A stretch of DNA of 35,479 bases, from contig CACYQT010000037.1 of the NCBI GenBank assembly GCA_902776645.1, forward strand, positions 1-35,479, read 5' to 3'. This stretch comes from an uncultured bacterium (GTDB lineage: Bacteria; Verrucomicrobiota; Lentisphaeria; Oligosphaerales; Oligosphaeraceae). Shown piece after piece: positions 7,574 through 17,203 of the stretch (its first letter is position 1; the number at the start of each line of letters is the position of its first letter). The position numbers and the translations under genes are program-made. The notes beneath the pieces were generated by a model, which worked only from the letters and a program-made list of their open reading frames with translations, was not told the origin of the DNA and ran no database searches.

Positions 7574-9072
7574 AAGAACTCAACATCGACAATCAGCCCT
7601 GGCTCTCCATGTCAAGAACGGTTAAAATCACGGCGGACGGTATCCGATACCGCCTTTTCCGGGCATCCGTAACCGTAGCCGTCATCGTGGTGGCCGTCGC
7701 ATTCCTCATGAACATCTTGTCCGAGTCGCTCATCAAGCGCTCCATTGCGGGCAACACGCGCGAACGAATCCAGAAATCACTGCTCAATTCCGTCTGGGCG
7801 TCAAAACTCACCTCCCCGGGCTCGCCGGAATCCATCATCACCGAAACCGCCGCCCTCTCCCCGAACGACGACCTCTACAAGGAAACAATGGGCTTCGCCA
7901 AATTGGACGCCCAGGGCATGGCGGAATTCCAGGCCATCGCCAAAAAGACAAACTACATTTTCGAATTCTTCGACAATCTCGACTACGCCAAACGCCGTGA
8001 CTTGATCCATACCTCCGAAGGCGTCGACATCCTCAACTATCTCAGCGAGCCCGAAAACATGAAGGTCTTCAATCTCGGACTCTCCCGCTACAAATCCATC
8101 CAGTTCGACCTCAGCCAGGAGGAACTCGACGCCCTGCTAGCGCAGCTTCCCAAACTTGAGAAGACAATCGCCCAGATTCTCGAATCCAGAAAAGAGGCCA
8201 ACACCAAAATCATCCACGCCCTCCGTGAAAAGCTCCCCAACGCCAACAACGACGCCGAACGCCTCTCCATGGCTCTGCCGAACGCCGACAAGGAATTCGG
8301 CGATTTCATCCGCCAGACCGGATTCGTCTTCAATAAGGAAACCGTCGCCCCGATCGTCGCCGAACAGGCCAAACGCCTGCAGGACACGACCCGCATGAAG
8401 AACTCCATCAAAGACCGCCCCGTCCGCCAGCTGATCGCGCAGGAGGCCAACATCCTCCCCGCCGACGTCAACGACGTCATGATGTGGGACTTCCTCGACA
8501 ATGAAAAATTCGCCAAACGCTATATTGAGAAGATGGCCGAATCCGGCCAGAACGTCGAAGGGCTGACGCCCGAACTTCTGGTCAGCCTCGCCAAAGGCCG
8601 TAAGGAAGCTGAAGCACTCGAACGCGCGCAGCGCCTCACCATGGACGCCGGCAAAGGCTTCATGGGCTTGGGCGAACGCCTCGCCTGGCTGCTCTGCGTG
8701 TCCATGCTCGTCTGCGGCATCGGTATCGCCAACGCCATGATGATGTCCGTCACCGAACGCTTCACGGAAATCGCCACGCTGAAATGCCTCGGCGCCCTCG
8801 ACGGCTTCATCATGATCATGTTCGTTCTTGAAAGCTGCTTCATGGGTGTCGTCGGCGGCACCATCGGCGCCATCATCGGAGCGCTCATCGGTCTCTTCCG
8901 CATGCTCTCCTCCTTCGGCGTCAACTTCATCTCCGCGATCCCCGTCATGGACGTGATCATGGGTATGATCGTCTCCATCATCCTCGGCACCCTCCTCGCG
9001 GCCATCGCGGCCATCATCCCCTCGTGGAAGGCCGCGCGTCTCGCCCCGATGGAAGCCATGCGCGTCGAATAA
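7570..9072 (+). CDS. FtsX/MacB-like ABC transporter permease
   Basis: A 500-residue inner-membrane permease with the four-helix MacB/LolC plan: TM1 at about residues 32-50, a periplasmic domain of about 320 residues rich in helices, then TM2 (371-392), TM3 (413-443) and TM4 (462-486). It ends in the conserved PSWKAARLAPMEAMRVE tail that contacts the ATPase. Proteins of this class use ATP hydrolysis to drive periplasmic conformational changes, as in lipoprotein extraction (LolCDE) or peptide/antibiotic export (MacB), rather than passing substrate through the membrane helices. The ATG overlaps the PqqD-fold gene stop, and the cognate ATPase follows after 53 bases. The substrate is unknown. Confidence 0.88.
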   Translation: MKELNIDNQPWLSMSRTVKITADGIRYRLFRASVTVAVIVVAVAFLMNILSESLIKRSIAGNTRERIQKSLLNSVWASKLTSPGSPESIITETAALSPNDDLYKETMGFAKLDAQGMAEFQAIAKKTNYIFEFFDNLDYAKRRDLIHTSEGVDILNYLSEPENMKVFNLGLSRYKSIQFDLSQEELDALLAQLPKLEKTIAQILESRKEANTKIIHALREKLPNANNDAERLSMALPNADKEFGDFIRQTGFVFNKETVAPIVAEQAKRLQDTTRMKNSIKDRPVRQLIAQEANILPADVNDVMMWDFLDNEKFAKRYIEKMAESGQNVEGLTPELLVSLAKGRKEAEALERAQRLTMDAGKGFMGLGERLAWLLCVSMLVCGIGIANAMMMSVTERFTEIATLKCLGALDGFIMIMFVLESCFMGVVGGTIGAIIGALIGLFRMLSSFGVNFISAIPVMDVIMGMIVSIILGTLLAAIAAIIPSWKAARLAPMEAMRVE

Positions 9073-9075
9073 TCC

Positions 9076-9096
9076 TTAACCTTAAAAATATAATAA
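9076..9096 (+). promoter_or_regulatory. Putative internal promoter before the first ATPase gene
   Basis: TTAACCTTAAAAATATAATA matches the recurrent element, with TATAAT at its 3' end. It sits in the 53-base gap before the ATPase start at 9126, which also has AGGA at a suitable distance. It may give the ATPase and the genes downstream of it extra transcription. Confidence 0.5.
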
Positions 9097-9125
9097 CTGC
9101 ATCGTAAAAAGCAGGAATCCCAAAT

Positions 9126-9914
9126 ATGGCAGAAAACATCGCAACAGAACAGGCGAAAAGCCCAGGCAACAAAAACGCCGACAGACGTATCATCATCCGC
9201 ACCGTTGGACTCAAGAAGTCCTACATGATGAAAGACGTCCTCACGCAGGCCCTCCGTGGCGTCGATATCGCCATCTACCAAGGCGAATTCATCTCCGTCA
9301 TGGGACCGTCCGGTTCAGGTAAATCAACGTTCTTCAACATGATCGGAGCTCTTGACTCCCCCACGGTCGGCCGTGTCTTCATCGACGAAGTCGACGTCGC
9401 GCAGCTCACCGCCGAAGAGCTCGCATACCTCCGCTGCCATAAGATCGGATACATCTTCCAGCAATACAACCTTATTAAATATATGACGGCTCTCGAAAAC
9501 GTCACGACGCCTATGGCGTTCGGCGGCGTCATGCCCGATGAAGCCCGTGACCGCGGCATGGAAATCCTCGACCTTGTCGGACTGAAGGAACGCTGGCATC
9601 ACCGCCCCATCGAAATGTCCGGCGGTCAGCAGCAGCGTGTCGCCATCGCCCGCTCACTCGCCAACAACCCGTCCGTCCTCCTCTGCGACGAACCGACCGC
9701 CAACCTCGATATGCACACCGGACAGGAAATCATCGACATCCTTGTCCGCCTGAACACACAAAAGGGCGTGACCGTCATCTGCGCGACCCATGACCACCGC
9801 ATGATGAACATCTGCGACCGCCTCATGTGGATCCGCGACGGGCAGATCGAGCGTATCGCCAACCGTGAAGACGTCCATATCGAACTCGCGTCCATTGACG
9901 ACGACAAAAAGTGA
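9126..9914 (+). CDS. LolD/MacB-type ABC ATPase, first copy
   Basis: 262 residues carrying a complete nucleotide-binding domain: Walker A GPSGSGKST (60-68), Q-loop FQQYN (111-115), signature MSGGQQQRVAIARS (164-177), Walker B VLLCDEP (184-190), D-loop TANLD and switch His in THDH (221-224). It has an N-terminal extension of about 25 residues relative to the second copy at 17204. It powers an FtsX-type permease, most likely the product of the preceding gene. It shares blocks of high similarity with the second copy (GPSGSGKST, NMIGALD, MSGGQQQRVAIAR), so the two are paralogues in one operon. Confidence 0.93.
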   Translation: MAENIATEQAKSPGNKNADRRIIIRTVGLKKSYMMKDVLTQALRGVDIAIYQGEFISVMGPSGSGKSTFFNMIGALDSPTVGRVFIDEVDVAQLTAEELAYLRCHKIGYIFQQYNLIKYMTALENVTTPMAFGGVMPDEARDRGMEILDLVGLKERWHHRPIEMSGGQQQRVAIARSLANNPSVLLCDEPTANLDMHTGQEIIDILVRLNTQKGVTVICATHDHRMMNICDRLMWIRDGQIERIANREDVHIELASIDDDKK

Positions 9915-9952
9915 TCTTGCAAAACAACTTCCACAGGAATTAGGAAACGAAT

Positions 9953-12900
9953 ATGAGATTAACCCTAAAACCATTCAAGACAGCTTGCCTTGCCGTCGTC
10001 GTCGCATCGGCGCTCACCCAGTCGCTGTTCGCGCAGACGATCGCCCAGTTCGAAGCGGACTGCAAGGTCATTTCAGCCAAAACCAACCGTCTGACCGGCA
10101 CGAAGGAATACCAGGCGGCGGCGGACTACATCCTCCAAAGACTGCAGTCCCTCAATCCGGACAAGATCATCGAACAGAAGTTCGACACCGCCCAGACGTT
10201 CTCGCCGCAGACCGCCAAAAACGCGGACGGCACGACCTACACGGCCTTCGTGGATCCTGTCGCGACCGTCACGCCAATCACTGCCGACGACAAGGACGGC
10301 ACGCCGCTGAAGCTCTACCCGATGCGCCCCAACGGCATCATCCCGCCCGCCACGCCTGCTGAAGGCGTTTCCGGCAACATCATCCACATCGGCAAAGGAA
10401 GTGCAGACGATTTCGACCGCGTCCATGTCGAAGGCGCCATCGTCGTCCTCGACTACAACTCCGGACAGGGCTTCATCCGCGCGTTCCGCCTCGGCGCGAA
10501 AGCCGTCATCTTTACGAAGAACGGCCTCGCCGACGGCCGCTCCCCCCACTACGCGGATACCAACGTGAACCTTCTCCGCTTCTTCTACGACGGCCCCGCC
10601 TCCGATCTTCCGAAGGAAGGCACCAACGTCCGCATCAACTCCTCCATCGTCTGGCAGCCCGTCCGCGGCCGCAACATCTTCGCCTACTTTGAAGGCACCG
10701 GCGCCAAATTCGGCGACGACGACGACAAGAAGGAAGAAGTCATCATCCTGGCCACCAATCTGGACACCTTCGGCGAAGTCCCCACGCTGTCTCCCGGCGG
10801 ACGCTCCGCCGCCAACTGCGCCGCCCTGCTCCAAATCGCCGAGCATATCGCCAAAAACCGTCCGCGCCGCCATACGCTCATCGCCTTCTTCGACTGCCAG
10901 GCCCGCGGCCATGCCGGCTCCGCCGCTTTCTACAAAGCTTTGGAAATCGACAAGAAAGACGTCACGATGGAAAAACGCCGCGAGTCCTACACGAACGAAA
11001 TGGACTTCGTGACCAAGATGTTCGAACTGCTCGCGAAGGACTACCCGCTGACATCCAACTCCCCCGTCCGCAGAAAGCTTCTCGACCGTCTCGCCGACAA
11101 GGCGCAGAACCACGCCTATTATTATAAGGATCAGGAATACAAGCTGAATGACCAGAATCTCACCTACCGCCAGACCTACGGCGGCAACATGCCGGATGAA
11201 GTCAAGAAGAAGATCGAAGAAAATATCGCGAAGCGTGACAACGAAGTCACTCCTCTCAAACGCGGTTGGAACGAACTGCAACGTCTGATCGGTCGCGAAA
11301 AACAGAAACTCTCCGGCTCTGACAAGCAGGTAGAATTCAGCAAGAAGGTCGATGAACCCACCCAGAAGCGCGTTCTCGAAAATCTTGACGTCATCCTCAA
11401 GGAAGTCAAAGTCGACATGGAGGAACGCGCCGCCGAACTCAAACTCGAAGACGAGACGCTCACCGCCGACAACGAACTTCTCGAACTCATCGGGCAGAAG
11501 TGGATCGCCCTTCACGCCTCCCTCCTGCTTGGCGACACCTCCAACAAGTGGGCCGTCGTCATCGGCGGCGAATCCGCCATGCACTCCTCCGACGACAACC
11601 CCGGCCTCTACGGCAAGATCCAGAAGGCCTTCCTTGACGCCTACAAAGCCATCGCCGCCAAGAACATACCGAACCAGTTCCTCGTCGAGTCCGCTGACCA
11701 GACGCTCCCGCAGACGCGCGTCATCTGGGGTGCCCCGCATCTGATCCACTCCGGCGAGCCTGCCGGTATCTTCGGCATCTACAATCTCGCTCTCGCCACC
11801 GTCCAGGAGGCAACCCTCCGCGAAGGCACGCCGGACGACACGCTCGACCGCATCAAACTCCCCTCCGTCTACGGCCAGGCCATCGACATCGCGAAATTCT
11901 TCGCGCAGACGAAGGACACGCCCGAAGACGTCGCCACCGCCCTCCTCGGCAACCAGCCCGGCCTTTCGCTCCGCCGCGGCATCGTCGCCAACAAGGACTA
12001 CGTCATCCCGTCCTTCACGGAAGACTACACCGTCAAGGGCCCCAGCGTCATGGGTATGCTCCAAGGCACCTCCATCCCGAACACGCCGATGAAGGGCGCC
12101 ATCATCCAGTTCCGCCTGAACCGCTGGTTCTCACTGGCCTACAATGAAAACAAGTTCCAGGGCTTCGACAACTACCAGGTCCTCCGCACGAACTCCAACG
12201 GTATCTACACCATCGGCCCGGTCCACTCCAAGGCCTGGGGCTCCAAAGGCGGTTTCGCCGCCATCTTCGACGACAACGGCATTGTAAAGGAAGTCTCCGG
12301 CAACTCCACCTACACGTCCATCCGCTGGCGTCTGAACACCTTCCGCGCCAAATCCGCCTACATCGTCCTGCCTTCGCAGCAGCGCACGGAAAAGCTCCCC
12401 GGCGAAGATGTCAAACTCCTCTCCGCCAAGGCCAACGCCGACCTGCAGACCAACAAGTCCTTCACGGAAACAGTCGACGGCGTCGTCACGTGGTATTCCG
12501 AAGAACGTGAAAAAGGCGTCAAGCTCTTCTCCCTCCGCCAGATGGTCGGTCTGAACAACGGCCCGCAGTTCCTTGAAACCGCAGGCCACAACAAAGGCGC
12601 CGAAGCCACCGATCCGGACCAGCAGGGCAACTCCGAAGAAGACTCCATCGGCGATGGTTTTGAAATGACCGGACAGCCGATCGCCATCAACGCCGCCGCC
12701 CGTTCATCCTCCGACCTCTGGCGGTTGAACGAGTCCCGTCTGGACATTCTCCGCTCGAAAGGCATTCTGGACTCCTCCCTCGCCGAACTCCACGGCCGTT
12801 CGGAAGACCTCCTGATCGAAGCCGCCAAGCAGGGCGCCCACCCCATGAAGCGCGAAGCTCTCAACACCACGTCCTTCTGGGCATCCCGCCCCGTCTATAA

Positions 12901-15064
12901 CAAGGTCCGCACCATGCTGGACGACCTCGTGTTCGCCGTCCTCATCCTCCTCGCGCTGTCCGTCCCGTTCGCGTTCGCCCTCGAACGCGTCATCATCGGC
13001 GCAACCACTATCTACAAGCAGATTTCTTGGTTCGTCTTCTTCTTCGCACTGACGTTCGTGGTCCTCTACCTCTCGCACCCCGCGTTCGCCATCGCCAACA
13101 CGCCGATCATCATCTTCCTCGGGTTCGCCATCGTCGTCATGTCCGTCATGGTCATCTTCATCATCATGCGGAAGTTCGAAGTCGAACTCAAGGCCATCCA
13201 GGGCATGACGGCAACCGTCCACGTCAACGACGTCTCCAGCGTCTCCACCTTCATGGCCGCCATGCAGATGGGTATCTCCACCATGAGACGCCGCCCGACG
13301 CGTACCGCCCTGACCGCCATCACGATCATCCTGCTGACCTTCACCATCCTCTGCTTCGCCTCCTTCGGCACGCAGAGCGGTATCGTCACGCTGTCCGTCG
13401 CCCCCAACCCCAACTACACGGGCGTCTTTGTCCACAACGTCAACTGGAACCCGCTTTCAGAAGACTTGAAGGACATCATCCGCTATTCATGGATCGACTC
13501 CTCCAGCGAGCATGACCAGCAGCCGCCTGCCGCCTGCCGCCGCCTCTGGATCTCCCCCAAGACGCAGGACAACCCCGGCATCCTCATCACGCGGCCTGAC
13601 GGCTCCAACCCGCTCACCATCAAAGGCGTGCTCGGCATCGAACCGGAGGAAATCAAATACCGCGACGAATTCTCCGAATACTTCGGCAAGATCGACGACA
13701 GCACGATTCTCATCACGAAGGCCGTCGCCGACTCCCTCAAGGTCGATACCGGCGACAAGGTCATCTTCAAGGGCCGCACCTTCACCGTCGGCCAGCTGAT
13801 CGACGCCGTCAAAGTCTCCGCCGCGAAGGACATGGACACCTCCTCCATCCTCCCCGCCGACTTCACGGAAACCTCCGCCAACATGCCCACCAACACGGAC
13901 AACGAAGACGAAATGGAAGCCATGTCGCAGCGCAACTGGGCGTCCATCCCTGTCGACCAGGTCGTCATCGTCTCCGCCGATTCCGCCAAGCGCCTTGGCG
14001 CCAACCTCTACGCGTTGGTTGTCTATACGGACAGCTTCAAGTCCGCCATCGAAACGGCTGAAAAACTCGCCCGTATCCTTTCCTTCCCGATTCCCGCCAC
14101 CCGTGAAAACGGCGTCTACCGCCATCTGCTCGGAACCGTCCTGAAGGCCTCCGGCGCGAAGGACCTCTTCTTCCCGATCGTCCTCGGCGGTCTCGTCATC
14201 TTCGGCACGATGCTCGGTTCCGTCGCCGACCGCCAGAAGGAAATCTACACCTTCTCCGCCCTCGGTCTCGCCCCGAAGCACGTCGCCACATTGTTCTTCG
14301 CCGAATCCATGGTCTACGCCCTGATCGGCGGTCTCGGCGGCTACCTCCTCGCCCAAGGCACGCTGAAATGCCTCGGCGTCGCCGCCGAATACGGCCTCGT
14401 CCGCGTGCCGGAAATGAACATGTCCTCCACGAACACGATCGTGACCATCCTGATCGTCATGATCACGGTTCTGATCTCCTCCGTCTATCCCGCCATCAAG
14501 GCGTCCAAGTCCGCCAACCCGGGCCTGATGAGAATCTGGCGTCCGCCCAAACCGCAGGGCGACGTGCTGGATCTGGTCTTCCCGTTCACTGTCTCCCAGT
14601 ACGACATCACGGGCGTCCTCTCCTTCCTCCTCGAACACTTCGCCAACCATACCGATACGGGTCTTGGACGTTTCATGACCTCCGAAGTGGAACTTGTCAG
14701 AGACAAGAGCACGCAGGAGCTCGGACTTGACGCAACGCTCGCCCTCGCCCCCTTCGACCTCGGTGTCTCCCAGAACTTCAAGCTCCGCTCGACGCCGTCC
14801 GAAATCGAAGGCATCGACGAAGTCCGTGTCATCCTCAACCGTATCTCCGGCCAGCCGAAAGACTGGCAGCGACTGAACAAAGTCTTCCTGGACGACCTCC
14901 GGCAGCAGTTCCTCATCTGGCGGTCCATCCCCAGAACGACCATGGAAATGTATCGTCAGCGGACGCTCACGACGTTGGGGGCGAATCCTCCGCAGGCAAC
15001 CGGCGACGCCAAGAACAGCCAGAATCCTCCGGCTGAAGCGACGGCACCCACGGCTAACAACTAA
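9953..15064 (+). CDS. Giant M28-peptidase-like / FtsX permease fusion
   Basis: 1703 residues. A signal peptide or anchor (about 1-27, ending SLFAQT) leads a periplasmic region with an M28 aminopeptidase-like fold. The expected metal-binding blocks are recognisable but altered: ATNLDTFG at 267-274 instead of an HxD block, GGRSAANCAALL at 282-293 instead of the DD/SG block, and FFDCQARGHAGS at 312-323 instead of the EE...GS block. A Lys/Glu-rich, probably coiled-coil insertion (about 420-500) and a carboxypeptidase-regulatory-like beta sandwich (about 695-800) follow. Three added membrane helices (about 991-1010, 1024-1042, 1050-1072) precede a complete FtsX module: TM about 1118-1140, periplasmic loop, TMs about 1406-1423, 1444-1470 and 1493-1515. 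A roughly 180-residue tail closes it. I infer a substrate-binding, non-catalytic ectodomain driven by a LolD-type ATPase. The fusion is unusual. Confidence 0.8.
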   Translation: MRLTLKPFKTACLAVVVASALTQSLFAQTIAQFEADCKVISAKTNRLTGTKEYQAAADYILQRLQSLNPDKIIEQKFDTAQTFSPQTAKNADGTTYTAFVDPVATVTPITADDKDGTPLKLYPMRPNGIIPPATPAEGVSGNIIHIGKGSADDFDRVHVEGAIVVLDYNSGQGFIRAFRLGAKAVIFTKNGLADGRSPHYADTNVNLLRFFYDGPASDLPKEGTNVRINSSIVWQPVRGRNIFAYFEGTGAKFGDDDDKKEEVIILATNLDTFGEVPTLSPGGRSAANCAALLQIAEHIAKNRPRRHTLIAFFDCQARGHAGSAAFYKALEIDKKDVTMEKRRESYTNEMDFVTKMFELLAKDYPLTSNSPVRRKLLDRLADKAQNHAYYYKDQEYKLNDQNLTYRQTYGGNMPDEVKKKIEENIAKRDNEVTPLKRGWNELQRLIGREKQKLSGSDKQVEFSKKVDEPTQKRVLENLDVILKEVKVDMEERAAELKLEDETLTADNELLELIGQKWIALHASLLLGDTSNKWAVVIGGESAMHSSDDNPGLYGKIQKAFLDAYKAIAAKNIPNQFLVESADQTLPQTRVIWGAPHLIHSGEPAGIFGIYNLALATVQEATLREGTPDDTLDRIKLPSVYGQAIDIAKFFAQTKDTPEDVATALLGNQPGLSLRRGIVANKDYVIPSFTEDYTVKGPSVMGMLQGTSIPNTPMKGAIIQFRLNRWFSLAYNENKFQGFDNYQVLRTNSNGIYTIGPVHSKAWGSKGGFAAIFDDNGIVKEVSGNSTYTSIRWRLNTFRAKSAYIVLPSQQRTEKLPGEDVKLLSAKANADLQTNKSFTETVDGVVTWYSEEREKGVKLFSLRQMVGLNNGPQFLETAGHNKGAEATDPDQQGNSEEDSIGDGFEMTGQPIAINAAARSSSDLWRLNESRLDILRSKGILDSSLAELHGRSEDLLIEAAKQGAHPMKREALNTTSFWASRPVYNKVRTMLDDLVFAVLILLALSVPFAFALERVIIGATTIYKQISWFVFFFALTFVVLYLSHPAFAIANTPIIIFLGFAIVVMSVMVIFIIMRKFEVELKAIQGMTATVHVNDVSSVSTFMAAMQMGISTMRRRPTRTALTAITIILLTFTILCFASFGTQSGIVTLSVAPNPNYTGVFVHNVNWNPLSEDLKDIIRYSWIDSSSEHDQQPPAACRRLWISPKTQDNPGILITRPDGSNPLTIKGVLGIEPEEIKYRDEFSEYFGKIDDSTILITKAVADSLKVDTGDKVIFKGRTFTVGQLIDAVKVSAAKDMDTSSILPADFTETSANMPTNTDNEDEMEAMSQRNWASIPVDQVVIVSADSAKRLGANLYALVVYTDSFKSAIETAEKLARILSFPIPATRENGVYRHLLGTVLKASGAKDLFFPIVLGGLVIFGTMLGSVADRQKEIYTFSALGLAPKHVATLFFAESMVYALIGGLGGYLLAQGTLKCLGVAAEYGLVRVPEMNMSSTNTIVTILIVMITVLISSVYPAIKASKSANPGLMRIWRPPKPQGDVLDLVFPFTVSQYDITGVLSFLLEHFANHTDTGLGRFMTSEVELVRDKSTQELGLDATLALAPFDLGVSQNFKLRSTPSEIEGIDEVRVILNRISGQPKDWQRLNKVFLDDLRQQFLIWRSIPRTTMEMYRQRTLTTLGANPPQATGDAKNSQNPPAEATAPTANN

Positions 15065-15084
15065 CCACAGCGGAGGTAACTATA

Positions 15085-17145
15085 ATGGAAAACAACGCAA
15101 AAGTCATGCAGCCGAAGTCACAAGCTCCGCACCACAAGATCGACTCTGAACTTGATGAGTTCAGAAAAATCATGGAAGTCCCCTCCACGTTCGAGGAGGG
15201 CTTCCGCTGGTCCGCCCTGTTCGGAGCCATATTCGTCGCCTTGCTGATGGTGCCTGGCGCCATCTACATGGGCCTGTTGGCCGGTCAGGGCATCGGCGGC
15301 GCCGCACAGTGGGTTACCGTCATCCTCTTCATCGAAGTCGCGAAACGCGCCCACCGTTATCTGAACAAATCCGAAATCTTCGTCCTGTTCTACATGGCCG
15401 GCGCCCTGATGGGCGCGGCCACGACAGGCGGCCTCCTCTGGCATCAGTTCTTCATCCAGTCTGACGCCGCCGCCGCCAACGGCATCACGGATTTGCTCCC
15501 CCGCTGGTATGCGCCACCGCTCACGTCCGACTCCTACGCGAAGCGCTCCTTCTTCAACGTCGACTGGCTGCCGCCGATCGCCATGATGTTCATCGGCTCC
15601 TTCGTCGGACAGCTTTCCCACCTAGTCCTCGGCTACGGCCTCTTCCGTATCGCGTCCGATATGGAGAAGCTCCCCTTCCCGATGGCCCCTGTCGGTGCGC
15701 AGGGTATCATGGCCATGGCGGAAGACATTGAATCCAAGAACAACAAGAATGACGAAGACTCCTGGCGCTGGCGCGTGTTCGCCATCGGCGGCGCTTTGGG
15801 ATTGGCCTTCGGTCTCATCTATCTGTTCCTCCCCGTCATCTCCGGCGCCTTGACCGGTACGGCCATCCAGATCTTCCCCATCCCGTTCTCCGACTTCACG
15901 GACAAGACCGGCCAGTATCTACCCGCCGTCGCCACCGGTATCAACTGGTCCTTCGGCAATCTCATCAGCGGCATGGTCATGCCATACTGGGGCATGGTCG
16001 GTTCCTTCGTCGGACTGATCATCACCTTCGTCGCCAACCCGATCCTCTACCACTACGGATTGCTCTCCGACTGGAAGACCGGCGACGACACCGTCGTCAC
16101 CCTCTTCAAAAACAACATCGACTTCTATTTCTCCTTCCATATCGGTATCGCCCTGGCCATCGCCCTGGCCGGTTTTGCGCAGGTCTTCAGTTCCATGGCG
16201 AAGGCCCGCAAGGCCCGCAAGAACAGGACGCAGGACGTCGCCATGGGTTCATGGCATGACGTTCCGAAAGGCCGCGGCGACTTCCCGGCGTGGTTCATCA
16301 TCCTCTGCTACTTCCTCGTCACGATGACCTACACCGGCCTTTCCATCGGCCTGCTCATCTGGCACCATGGCGGCTGGACGCGCGACATCCGCAACGTCTT
16401 GATCGTCCTCATCATCCTCGGCTTCGTCTATACGCCGTTGATCTCCTACGTCACCGCCCGTCTGGAAGGTATGGTCGGTCAGGTCGTCGAAGTCCCGATG
16501 ATCCGCGAAGCCGCGCTGATCCTCTCCGGATACCACGGCATCGCCATCTGGTTCCTCCCGCTCCCGATCGCCAACTACGGTTCCATGACCGTCTTCTACC
16601 GCCAGTGCGAATTGACCGGTACGAAGTTCACCTCCATCTGGAAGACGAAGCTCGTCCTCTTCCCGATCATCCTGCTGGCGACCATCTTCTTCATGAACTT
16701 CATCTGGGGCCTCGACCGCATCCCGTCCGTCGCATACCCCTACGCCCAGAAGATGTGGGAACTGAACGCCGCCAACTCCTGCGTTATGTTCACCGCCACC
16801 ATGGGTGAATACTCCATGTTCGAAAAAGCCTTCAACATGTGGATCATCGGTGCGGGTACGCTGTTCGGCGTCGTCCTCTTCAGCGGCATGAGCATGCTCG
16901 GCGCCCCGATCATGCTGACATACGGCGTCGTCCGCGGCCTCGGCCAGAGCACGCCGCACACCATCCTGCCCTCCTTCATCGGAGCCCTCATCGGACAGTT
17001 CTACTTCAAGAAGAGACTGAAGCTGAAATGGAGGCAGTACATTCCTGTCGTCGCCGCCGGATTCTCCTGCGGCATGGGTCTGATCACCACGGTCGGTGTC
17101 GGTGTCACCTTCCTTTCCAAGGCCGTTATCAAACTCCCGTTCTAA
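15085..17145 (+). CDS. OPT-family (oligopeptide-type) membrane transporter
   Basis: 686 residues with about 15 hydrophobic segments. The early GLLAGQGIGGAAQW loop, the SDMEKLPFPMAP segment and the repeated Gly-rich helices match bacterial members of the oligopeptide/YSL transporter superfamily, which import peptides or metal chelates with protons. The N-terminus is a 40-residue hydrophilic cytoplasmic stretch. The start is fixed by a strong ribosome site GCGGAGGT eight bases before the ATG, only 20 bases after the fusion gene. Lying between an FtsX fusion gene and an ATPase gene, it is probably functionally tied to them, for example as a route for peptides released or sensed by the ectodomain. 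That link is inference. Confidence 0.85.
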   Translation: MENNAKVMQPKSQAPHHKIDSELDEFRKIMEVPSTFEEGFRWSALFGAIFVALLMVPGAIYMGLLAGQGIGGAAQWVTVILFIEVAKRAHRYLNKSEIFVLFYMAGALMGAATTGGLLWHQFFIQSDAAAANGITDLLPRWYAPPLTSDSYAKRSFFNVDWLPPIAMMFIGSFVGQLSHLVLGYGLFRIASDMEKLPFPMAPVGAQGIMAMAEDIESKNNKNDEDSWRWRVFAIGGALGLAFGLIYLFLPVISGALTGTAIQIFPIPFSDFTDKTGQYLPAVATGINWSFGNLISGMVMPYWGMVGSFVGLIITFVANPILYHYGLLSDWKTGDDTVVTLFKNNIDFYFSFHIGIALAIALAGFAQVFSSMAKARKARKNRTQDVAMGSWHDVPKGRGDFPAWFIILCYFLVTMTYTGLSIGLLIWHHGGWTRDIRNVLIVLIILGFVYTPLISYVTARLEGMVGQVVEVPMIREAALILSGYHGIAIWFLPLPIANYGSMTVFYRQCELTGTKFTSIWKTKLVLFPIILLATIFFMNFIWGLDRIPSVAYPYAQKMWELNAANSCVMFTATMGEYSMFEKAFNMWIIGAGTLFGVVLFSGMSMLGAPIMLTYGVVRGLGQSTPHTILPSFIGALIGQFYFKKRLKLKWRQYIPVVAAGFSCGMGLITTVGVGVTFLSKAVIKLPF

Positions 17146-17203
17146 GTGATTCAAGTCAAACGCAATCATTGGGTTAAACTCCTTCTTAACAGGATATCTA
17201 ATA

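Noticed and set aside
10073..12064. Long minus-strand open frame opposite the M28-FtsX gene
   Set aside because: Its product is an Asp/Gly/Val/Arg-biased string without domain pattern. It arises from the codon bias of the real plus-strand gene.
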